A stretch of DNA of 5,546 nt from Acidimicrobiaceae bacterium (GTDB lineage: Bacteria > Actinomycetota > Acidimicrobiia > Acidimicrobiales > MedAcidi-G1), in the NCBI GenBank assembly GCA_002713545.1, contig PATJ01000013.1, forward strand, positions 94,610 to 100,155. The letters are read 5' to 3'. Positions 1 to 5,307 of the stretch are shown here, piece after piece. The notes under the pieces were generated by a model, which was not told the DNA's origin, made no database searches, and saw only the letters and a list, made by a program, of their open reading frames with translations. Within the stretch, counting starts at the first letter, position 1; every line of letters begins with the position of its first letter. Made by a program: the position numbers and the translations under genes.

Positions 1-429
1 AGGAATGTCAGGCTGGGCGCCTGCCGCTATGACGATCTGGTCAGCAGAAACCACTTCTCCGGCTATTGAAAGAGTTTTTTCAGAGAGAAAAGCAGCTTTA
101 TCTCTATACACCGTTACATTTTCAAGATTTTCACGATAACTCAGACCGGCTTCGGCTATAGGGTCTATTCTTCCAAAAATTCTTGTTTGAATTGCTCGCC
201 AGTCGACACCGGAAAATGAAGATTTGACACCAAGTTTATTTGCGGTTTGAGCGTTCATCGAAAGATCTGCAGCATAAACCAGCATTTTTGAGGGAATGCA
301 ACCACGATTCATGCATGTCCCTCCAAATTCAGCTGGTTCAGCGATCGCAATATCAAGGTGATCGTGTTCAGGTCCGATAATCGTATTACCCGACCCCGCC
401 CCGATGATTAAAAGATCGTGATGTGGCAT
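1..429 (-). CDS. mtr: Mycothione reductase, N-terminal part (runs off the left edge)
   Basis: This is a cytoplasmic flavoprotein disulfide reductase. The family uses NADPH and FAD to reduce mycothione (oxidised mycothiol) back to mycothiol. Only the first 143 residues are in the window; the family is about 460 residues long. The sequence shows an N-terminal FAD dinucleotide-binding motif, GAGSGN (10-15), the redox-active disulfide in GGTCMNRGC (Cys39 and Cys44), IPSKM followed by VYAAD, FGRIDPIA (85-92), and the strand IVIAAG (132-137) where the FAD domain continues. The GSGN glycine motif, the MxVYAA segment and the FGRIDPI segment are what I recall of mycobacterial Mtr; they separate it from dihydrolipoamide dehydrogenase and glutathione reductase. 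The ATG at 427-429 lies 4 nt after the stop of the upstream ACAD gene, with only a weak AAAAAG ahead of it, so translation is probably coupled. Family assignment is strong. A close paralogue acting on another disulfide is the main alternative. Confidence 0.88.
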   Translation of the reverse strand, partial: MPHHDLLIIGAGSGNTIIGPEHDHLDIAIAEPAEFGGTCMNRGCIPSKMLVYAADLSMNAQTANKLGVKSSFSGVDWRAIQTRIFGRIDPIAEAGLSYRENLENVTVYRDKAAFLSEKTLSIAGEVVSADQIVIAAGAQPDIP

Positions 430-433
430 CTTT

Positions 434-1513
434 TTAATTTGAAGCCAAAAGGGAACCCAGGGAACGCAATGTTTGGGTCCCTGCTCCCATTGAGGTAGTA
501 ATGTGCTTGTTCCAGAGCGTGTAACGGTAGAGAGGGTAATCTTTTGAAACTCCCATTCCGCCATGGCAGTGTTGAGTAGCGTGCGCGATTTCTGTGGCGC
601 GTTCTGAAGCCCACCATTTAGCTACTAGAACATCTTCGAGGGCATCAAGGCCCGCACTGAGACGCCAAGCTGCAGAGAATGTCGTAAGTCTTATACCGCC
701 TACATTTATGAATTGATCTGCTAAACGTTGGGTTACGGCCTGAAAAGTGGCAAGTGGCCTTCCGAATTGTTCTCTTTCGCTGGTGTATGAGGCGGTCATT
801 TTGAGCGCTGTTTCAGTTACTCCCAACTGGGTCGCACAAAGGCTAATTAGTAAAATCTGATAAAGCCAAGCGACACTTTCCCTGCCGCCTATTTTCTCAG
901 CAGGTGCCTCCTTGAAAGATACCTCCCAAAGAGGTTCACCCCGAGTCGAGTCGGTAGCCTGCATGGTGATATTTGGATCTTCTAGATCCACTATGAAAAC
1001 AGAAGGCTCGTCATCGTCCATGGCCGTCACTAAAGCTGAATCAGCATGGTTTGCATATTCGACAACAATCTTAGTCCCTGCTATAAAACCGTTTTCATAA
1101 GAGGTGCTCGGTTCCATAAATTGATCATTTAAGAATTCCTGAGATGCGAAAGTCAGTATTTTCGAGCCATCAGCCACTTTAGGCAATAAAGAGTTGCGTT
1201 TAGCTTCTGTGCCAAATTTGTCCAAGGTCACAGCAGAAACCAATGTCGGCAGTAGGGGGATGGGTGCTACATATTGTCCCTGTGAGCGGAGTAAACAGAC
1301 CAGAGCGACTATATCTAAGCCGGCACCCCCAACATCTTCTTTAAGCATTGCCCCTATCAGTCCTGAAGAAGCAAACTTGCCCCAGAGTTCTTTGTCGAAC
1401 CATTCCGACGATGCTTCTATTTCTCTTAAAACCCCTATATCTATGTGGTCTTGGAGAATACGGTCAGCCAATTCAGTGATTTCATGATGTTCTTCTGGGA
1501 GGTCAAAGTCCAT
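434..1513 (-). CDS. Acyl-CoA dehydrogenase beta subunit, FadE27/ChsE5-like, non-catalytic
   Basis: This 359-aa protein has the acyl-CoA dehydrogenase fold, seen in REQFGRPLATFQAVTQRLAD (247-266) and the C-terminal HGGMGVSKDYPLYRY (317-331), but it lacks the parts needed to work alone. The SEPxAGTD loop that contacts FAD in its neighbours is absent; the equivalent region reads LTFASQEF (120-127). The G-helix position that carries Glu in the two upstream ACADs is hydrophobic here (LLISLCATQLG, 221-231). The late xGT motif reads GAGT (343-346), not EGT. Mycobacterial FadE27 and FadE28 are beta subunits of this kind, pairing with a catalytic alpha subunit in an alpha2beta2 enzyme that dehydrogenates steroid side-chain CoA esters. 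The start is supported by GAGG 8 nt upstream of the ATG, overlapping the stop of the alpha gene 10 nt away. The role as partner of the 394-aa neighbour is inference from order, spacing and complementary residues; the substrate is unknown. Confidence 0.85.
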   Translation of the reverse strand: MDFDLPEEHHEITELADRILQDHIDIGVLREIEASSEWFDKELWGKFASSGLIGAMLKEDVGGAGLDIVALVCLLRSQGQYVAPIPLLPTLVSAVTLDKFGTEAKRNSLLPKVADGSKILTFASQEFLNDQFMEPSTSYENGFIAGTKIVVEYANHADSALVTAMDDDEPSVFIVDLEDPNITMQATDSTRGEPLWEVSFKEAPAEKIGGRESVAWLYQILLISLCATQLGVTETALKMTASYTSEREQFGRPLATFQAVTQRLADQFINVGGIRLTTFSAAWRLSAGLDALEDVLVAKWWASERATEIAHATQHCHGGMGVSKDYPLYRYTLWNKHITTSMGAGTQTLRSLGSLLASN

Positions 1514-1521
1514 TATTCAAA

Positions 1522-1525
1522 CCTC
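1522..1525 (-). promoter_or_regulatory. Ribosome binding site for the ACAD beta gene, overlapping the alpha stop codon
   Basis: GAGG on the minus strand lies 8 nt before the ATG at 1511-1513. It overlaps the TGA stop of the alpha gene (TGAGG). Ribosomes finishing alpha would be placed to start beta, suiting equal production of two subunits of one complex. Confidence 0.6.
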
Positions 1526-2708
1526 ATCTCCGTCTTTTTTCTCTCGGTAAGCCAAGCCCGGCCATTCCGATGATGTCTCTTTGTATTTCATTAGTCCCCC
1601 CGCCAAAAGTAAGAACCCAGACGGACCTGTATCCGTTCTCTATCTGCGACGCTAGGTCTGATCCGGAGTCGCCTTCAATCAAATGGCCCGTGGCACCAAT
1701 AACTTCAGTGAGTTGTGTGTAGATTCGATGCATCGATTCAGAACCGTGGACCTTTATCGCCGATGCATCCGCAGGACCCAGTTTCCCCTTGGTATTTGCG
1801 TAAGCAACTTCCCAGTTGAGAAGATCAAGATAACGAACAAGGGAACGACACTCGGCTAGTTTCACTTGAACCCATTCCTGATCTATAACTCTTCTTCCAT
1901 CATGTAGTAAATGTTCACTTGCCCAGTCAATTGCGTCTTCCACAAGCCGAACCATGCGTCCGGCAGCGAAAAGGGAGACTCTTTCATGATTTAGTTGGCT
2001 GGTGATTAAATTCCAGCCTCCATTAATTTCCCCTACTCGCATACTGTCCGGAACCCTGACATTGTCGTAGAAAGTTGCGGTTGTATCGGCGGCACCAAAA
2101 GTTTCAAAAGGCTGTATGGAAAATCCTGGATCTTTTGTATCAACTAGGAAAAGAGTGATTCCCTTATGACCGGGCGCTTCAGTATCAGTTCTAGCAGCGA
2201 GCCAAATATAGTCTGCATTATAGGCGAGGCTTGTATACAACTTCTGACCGTTAATTACCCAGTCATCTCCATCTTGTATTGCTCGTGTCTTCAGGGAAGC
2301 AAGATCAGTCCCAGCTTCTGGTTCTGAATAGCCAATCGAAAAATGGACTTCCCCAGCTAAAACTTTTTTAAGGAAAAAGTCTTTCTGTTCCTGAGTTCCG
2401 AATTCCCTGATAGTTGGACCCACTGTATTAGTTGTCAGAAAAGGGATCGGGCACGATGCTGCCTGAGACTCATTAAAAAATATGTATTGCTCAATAGGTG
2501 TGAAGCCCTTCCCACCATGTTCAACTGGCCATCCAACGCCCAACCAGCCATCTTTTCCTATTTTCCGGATTAAATCTTTATAAGGTTTATTTTCCGCAAA
2601 GTCTGCGCTCTTGACTTCAGCTCTGACTTTGGGAGTCATAAGCTCACTGAAGTAGGACTCAAGCTCCTTGCGAAGCGATTCTTGCTCTTCAGTTAAATCG
2701 ATAAACAT
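1524..2708 (-). CDS. Acyl-CoA dehydrogenase alpha subunit, FadE26/ChsE4-like
   Basis: This 394-aa, FAD-dependent catalytic ACAD subunit would form the alpha-beta double bond of an acyl-CoA. The visible order is the helical N-domain (1-120), the FAD/acyl-CoA loop GYSEPEAGTDLASL (126-139), the beta-domain (KLYTSLAYNADYIWLAART, 156-173), the G-helix QLNHERVSL (238-246) with Glu242 as the likely catalytic base, and TFGGGTNEIQRDIIG (367-381) near the C-terminus. GGT in place of EGT agrees with the base being on the G-helix, as in isovaleryl-CoA dehydrogenase. The pattern NQLNHERV...LTFGGGTNE.QRDIIGM, the length near 400 and the alpha-then-beta gene order recall Mycobacterium tuberculosis FadE26 (ChsE4). 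With FadE27 that protein attacks the C26 CoA ester of cholestenone. Sterol use here is a hypothesis only. The start is the ATG at 2706-2708, with GAAAGG 5 nt upstream. It lies 43 nt after the preceding ACAD and 10 nt before the beta gene. Confidence 0.88.
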   Translation of the reverse strand: MFIDLTEEQESLRKELESYFSELMTPKVRAEVKSADFAENKPYKDLIRKIGKDGWLGVGWPVEHGGKGFTPIEQYIFFNESQAASCPIPFLTTNTVGPTIREFGTQEQKDFFLKKVLAGEVHFSIGYSEPEAGTDLASLKTRAIQDGDDWVINGQKLYTSLAYNADYIWLAARTDTEAPGHKGITLFLVDTKDPGFSIQPFETFGAADTTATFYDNVRVPDSMRVGEINGGWNLITSQLNHERVSLFAAGRMVRLVEDAIDWASEHLLHDGRRVIDQEWVQVKLAECRSLVRYLDLLNWEVAYANTKGKLGPADASAIKVHGSESMHRIYTQLTEVIGATGHLIEGDSGSDLASQIENGYRSVWVLTFGGGTNEIQRDIIGMAGLGLPREKRRR

Positions 2709-2713
2709 TAAGA

Positions 2714-2719
2714 CCTTTC
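2714..2719 (-). promoter_or_regulatory. Ribosome binding site for the ACAD alpha gene
   Basis: GAAAGG on the minus strand lies 5 nt before the ATG at 2706-2708, inside the 43-nt gap after the preceding ACAD gene. No terminator or convincing promoter is seen in that gap, which supports co-transcription. Confidence 0.6.
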
Positions 2720-2751
2720 AGATCACTAGCCATTAATTATGCAACGAAAAA

Positions 2752-3975
2752 TCAGTTTCGCGGAACAGAATCCCAGGAAGCTCCCTTGTAGAGATCTGGT
2801 TCTTTAGGAAGGCCAAGAACTCTTTCCCCAATTATATTGCGTTGCACTTCATCTGTTCCACCTGCGATACTCACTCCAGATGCCGCTAAACAGCCCACAG
2901 ACCATTTTTCAGCATCTTCATCTCCAACTTCCCAAGCTTGCCCACTAGTGCCGACGATTTTCATTGAAGCATCCCGGAAGAGTCGAGCCAGTAAGGACCC
3001 ATTGAGTTTAGCAATTGATCCTTCAGGTCCCGGCACGCGTCCTGCGGCTACGGAATCGCGCACTCTTTGTCCGATGAATCGGCGGATTTTTTCCCTCATC
3101 CATAGATCGGCGAGTATCTGTCTTATGCAAGGATCAGAGTTTTTATTTAAGGTTTTTGCTAATTCAATAAGTGTCGGAGTGCGGTCTGCAGTCAAAGATC
3201 CTCCACCTGCACCTATTGAGACGCGTTCAAACATGAGCATAGAAACGGCAAGGTTCCAGCCTTGATTAAGATCACCGAGTAATCGGTCTGAAGAGACCCT
3301 TGTCTCGTTAAAAAATACTTCATTAAAACCACTGCCACCAGAAATCTGTTTTAGCGGTTTGACCTCTACTGTTGGGTCATTGAAGTCGACAATGAACATC
3401 GAAAGCCCTTTGTGTTTAGGGAGTGACGGGTCAGTTCTAGCGACAACTAATCCTAGGTCGGCATAGTGTGCCCCAGATGTCCAAACTTTCTGTCCTGTGA
3501 TAACCCATTCGTCACCATCTCTATTCGCGCGTGTTGATAAACTCGCAACATCTGATCCAGCACCTGGTTCAGAAAATAATTGGCACCATATTTTTTCTCC
3601 CGAAATGCAATCTTTCATGAAGGTGTTTTTTTGCTCCTCCGTTCCGTACTGGTCCAGCATGGGTAGGCACATTCCGTGTGAGATGTACAAAGGTCCGTTA
3701 GGAAGACGCCAGTCGCGTGCTATTTCATCAAAAAGTTCTTGATGCTTCGAGGTGAGTCCGGCTCCTCCGTGTTCTTTAGAATAGGAAAGGGCAGCTAATC
3801 CCGCTTTGAATAGTTCTTTTTGAAAATTCCTGCATTCTCTAACGCGGTCAGGGTCGTCTCCTTGAGTTGATTCGGATTCATTAATTTGTTCACAGTTTTC
3901 TTTTAGGAATTCCAGCACCGCGGCGCGGAAAGATTCTTCATTCGGAATGGCGGTTTTGAGATCGTTGTCATGCAT
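2752..3975 (-). CDS. Acyl-CoA dehydrogenase, catalytic (alpha-type or homomeric)
   Basis: This is a complete ACAD of 407 aa if started at the ATG at 3973-3975. An in-frame TTG at 4009-4011 would add 12 residues. The ATG is preferred: no Shine-Dalgarno sequence precedes the TTG, the extra residues (starting MQIRDKWKYF) do not look like family sequence, and ACADs usually begin 10-15 residues before the first helix motif, here SFRAAVLEFL. GGAAG lies about 12 nt before the ATG, which is rather far. Counting from the TTG, it shows QLFSEPGAGSDVASL (144-158, FAD and acyl-CoA loop), VWTSGAHYAD (176-185), FERVSIGAGG (261-270) with Glu262 as the likely base, and SIAGGTDEVQRNIIGERVLGLP (381-402). Unlike the 359-aa gene it keeps every catalytic motif. 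It could act as a homo-oligomer, or could also use the 359-aa beta subunit. It opens the ACAD-mtr unit. Substrate unknown. Confidence 0.87.
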   Translation of the reverse strand: MHDNDLKTAIPNEESFRAAVLEFLKENCEQINESESTQGDDPDRVRECRNFQKELFKAGLAALSYSKEHGGAGLTSKHQELFDEIARDWRLPNGPLYISHGMCLPMLDQYGTEEQKNTFMKDCISGEKIWCQLFSEPGAGSDVASLSTRANRDGDEWVITGQKVWTSGAHYADLGLVVARTDPSLPKHKGLSMFIVDFNDPTVEVKPLKQISGGSGFNEVFFNETRVSSDRLLGDLNQGWNLAVSMLMFERVSIGAGGGSLTADRTPTLIELAKTLNKNSDPCIRQILADLWMREKIRRFIGQRVRDSVAAGRVPGPEGSIAKLNGSLLARLFRDASMKIVGTSGQAWEVGDEDAEKWSVGCLAASGVSIAGGTDEVQRNIIGERVLGLPKEPDLYKGASWDSVPRN

Positions 3976-4039
3976 TAAATGAAAGTACTTCCACTTGTCC
4001 CTTATCTGCAATTAATGGAGAAAATTTATATACATCTTT

Positions 4040-4069
4040 TCGATAATTAATACTTGCCGCAATTGTCAA
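4040..4069 (-). promoter_or_regulatory. Possible sigma-70-type promoter for the ACAD-mtr operon
   Basis: Reading the minus strand, a perfect -35 hexamer TTGACA (4064-4069) is followed after 18 nt by TATCGA (4040-4045), a poor -10 matching TATAAT at three of six positions. Transcription would begin near 4033, leaving a leader of about 58 nt before the ATG at 3975. The -35 match is convincing but the -10 is not. An AT-rich TATATAAA (4025-4032) further downstream is too far from this -35 to pair with it. Confidence 0.35.
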
Positions 4070-4074
4070 CAATT
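4061..4074. promoter_or_regulatory. Candidate operator, copy 1: AATTGT-CA-ACAATT
   Basis: This is a perfect inverted repeat with 6-bp arms and a 2-bp centre, located 85 nt upstream of the ATG of the first ACAD gene and just past the stop of the 366-aa gene. Copy 2, AATTGTCATCAATT at 5224-5237, differs at one base of 14. The minus-strand TTGACA (4064-4069) lies inside the palindrome, so a bound repressor would block a -35 box. The TTGT..ACAA shape resembles sites of the FadR subfamily of GntR regulators, but no regulator gene is in the window. Confidence 0.5.
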
Positions 4075-4078
4075 TTGA

Positions 4079-5179
4079 TCAAGGTGCCAAGGACCCTCGA
4101 TCTTCTAAGCCCATAGGAGAAAACGGCCCAAAAAAACCGTGTTCATATAGGCCATAGCCAATGTTTTCGTTGTAGGAGAATTTTCCTACATGGTCGACAA
4201 TTCCATACTGGGCTAACGGTCTTATCTCATCAACGTCGAGAACTAAACCTTGGACCACTTCTTGACCTTGATGCATGCCGTGACGCCAATCTGAGTCAAT
4301 GCCATAGCCGGTACCTATCGACACCCAATTAGGCAGAAGGGATTCACATTCGATTTCAAAAGGTGACCCTGGGGCTTCATTAAAAGAAATTGTTGACTTT
4401 TCAAGTAATCTTGTTCCGGAGATCATCTCGTGGTTCCATTCTGGTCGTCCCAACCATTCCGAGTTTTTACCGTCATTCCAAATTCTTACTGCTTCTTCCA
4501 GAAGTCGAGTTCCATCTTCTTGTTCATGGCACATGTAGAGAATGGAATGGTCATCAAATTGCATAGGAAAATAGTTCCACATTCCACTCATGACATTGGT
4601 TCCTTGTCGAATTCCATCGCCCTCGGGTTCGCCAACAGGTCGAATACCCCAAGAACGATCTCTTGCTCCCCACCAGTTTTCAGAAGATACGTTGTAAGTT
4701 TCACCCGCGACAGTAATTTCGCCACTCCATCTGCCGTTTTGAGCAAACCGTTGAGTGTCAAACACGACTCTCCCTTTGTTTCTTATGTACTGATGTGGCT
4801 CTGCGTGGGCTGCCATAGAAGCCTCCCACGTGACGTCCATAGCCACGGTGTGTTCCGTGGGTTCGCACACGACACGTAGTTTTTGCAGAGGCTCCAGGAC
4901 TTCTATGAATATTGGTCCGACTCTCACGTCTGAACGATCGACTAATTCCGTTGAAGATCTAACAATGTGTTGTTTGTCTTTATGCCTGACATCTATGAAG
5001 GCATCGGTTACGCCCAGATTTGGGTATTGTCCGAGTCCAAAAATGGCAAACAGTTCGTCAGAACAGGGATGAAGATTGAAGTAGTAACGATCATAAAAAT
5101 TTCTATCACTAGTAGCCGGATGAGAAATGAATTGGGCCGTTTGATGAACTGGGTAGTCATCCCAAGATGAGACAGTCAT
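4079..5179 (-). CDS. Conserved protein of unknown function, W/G-rich, possibly lipocalin-like
   Basis: I do not recognise a characterised homologue for this 366-aa protein. It has no signal peptide or membrane segment and is rich in Trp, Tyr, His and Gly. Conserved-looking blocks are FYDRYYFNLHPCSDELFAIFGLG (about 28-50), NWWGARDRSWGIRPVGE (168-184) and the C-terminal GYGLYEHGFFGPF (341-353). Alternating strands either side of the Trp-rich core recall the two-domain lipocalin-like proteins related to AttH and hydroxyneurosporene synthase (CrtC), and the DUF7064/DUF7065 proteins of actinobacteria. This is recollection, not a search result. A soluble protein handling a lipid or polycyclic substrate would suit the ACAD context, but no catalytic residue can be named. 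The start at 5177-5179 is supported by GGAGG 4 nt upstream. The gene ends 103 nt before the next ACAD, with a promoter-like signal in between, so it may be transcribed separately. Confidence 0.82.
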   Translation of the reverse strand: MTVSSWDDYPVHQTAQFISHPATSDRNFYDRYYFNLHPCSDELFAIFGLGQYPNLGVTDAFIDVRHKDKQHIVRSSTELVDRSDVRVGPIFIEVLEPLQKLRVVCEPTEHTVAMDVTWEASMAAHAEPHQYIRNKGRVVFDTQRFAQNGRWSGEITVAGETYNVSSENWWGARDRSWGIRPVGEPEGDGIRQGTNVMSGMWNYFPMQFDDHSILYMCHEQEDGTRLLEEAVRIWNDGKNSEWLGRPEWNHEMISGTRLLEKSTISFNEAPGSPFEIECESLLPNWVSIGTGYGIDSDWRHGMHQGQEVVQGLVLDVDEIRPLAQYGIVDHVGKFSYNENIGYGLYEHGFFGPFSPMGLEDRGSLAP

Positions 5180-5182
5180 AAA

Positions 5183-5188
5183 TCCTCC
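5183..5188 (-). promoter_or_regulatory. Ribosome binding site for the 366-aa gene
   Basis: GGAGGA on the minus strand, with GGAGG 4 nt before the ATG at 5177-5179. The spacing is slightly short, but the match to the anti-Shine-Dalgarno sequence is strong and fixes this start codon. Confidence 0.65.
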
Positions 5189-5223
5189 ATTTAAAGTTAA
5201 CTCTGACGGTAGACAAAGATGTT

Positions 5224-5237
5224 AATTGTCATCAATT
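5224..5237. promoter_or_regulatory. Candidate operator, copy 2: AATTGTCATCAATT
   Basis: This is an inverted repeat with 5-bp arms (AATTG and CAATT) around TCAT, inside the divergent region between the 366-aa gene and the SDR gene. It matches copy 1 at 4061-4074 in 13 of 14 bases. The single change breaks the outer symmetry at the sixth arm position, so this copy may be weaker. It lies about 45 nt upstream of one start codon and 71 nt upstream of the other, so one bound protein could control both genes. A second imperfect pair, GACAA (5212-5216) and TTGTC (5226-5230), overlaps it. Confidence 0.45.
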
Positions 5238-5293
5238 CGGCATCTTACATATTTCAATGGAAAAATGAAGCAAGAGGTCTCGGAATGTTTAAT

Positions 5294-5301
5294 AAGGAAG
5301 G
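5294..5301 (+). promoter_or_regulatory. Ribosome binding site for the SDR gene
   Basis: AAGGAAGG lies 6 nt before the ATG at 5308-5310. This normal spacing fixes the SDR start, leaving a short N-terminus (MGVLEGKIALVTG) typical of SDRs. Confidence 0.75.
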
Positions 5302-5307
5302 AAACTA

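Larger units (their letters stand above)
5180..5307. promoter_or_regulatory. Divergent intergenic promoter region
   Basis: These 128 nt separate two genes transcribed away from each other, so promoters for both must lie here or overlap the gene starts. On the plus strand TTGTCA (5226-5231), a five-of-six -35 match, is followed after 18 nt by TATTTC (5250-5255), a weak -10. No clear -10 was found for the minus-strand gene. The operator-like motif at 5224-5237 overlaps the plus-strand -35. Exact promoter elements are uncertain. Confidence 0.5.

Noticed and set aside
408..617. A 69-codon minus-strand reading frame overlapping the end of the ACAD beta gene and the start of mtr
   Set aside because: It lies out of frame over two well-supported genes, its product resembles no family, and it is explained as a shadow frame.
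2837..3265. A 142-codon plus-strand reading frame antisense to the ACAD gene, with similar ones at 912-1100, 1194-1487, 3497-3742, 4430-4879, 4830-5072 and 4967-5170
   Set aside because: All are antisense to genes with clear family motifs, their products are low-complexity Ser/Pro-rich or unrecognisable, and none has convincing independent support.
3976..4011. TTG start at 4009-4011 for the first ACAD gene
   Set aside because: There is no Shine-Dalgarno ahead of it, and the 12 extra residues are unlike ACAD N-termini. The ATG at 3973-3975 gives a normal family start.
4061..4074. The AATTGT/ACAATT inverted repeat as a terminator of the 366-aa gene
   Set aside because: The stem has 6 mostly A-T pairs with a 2-nt centre too small for a stable loop, and no U-tract follows on the minus strand. 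An operator is a better explanation.
5195..5202. Palindrome AGTTAACT near the start of the 366-aa gene
   Set aside because: It is only 8 bp, occurs once in this intergenic region, and is common by chance in AT-rich intergenic DNA.
5218..5233. Imperfect palindrome GATG-TTAATTGT-CATC
   Set aside because: Two of its eight base pairs fail and it overlaps the better-supported repeated motif at 5224-5237, so it is probably incidental.
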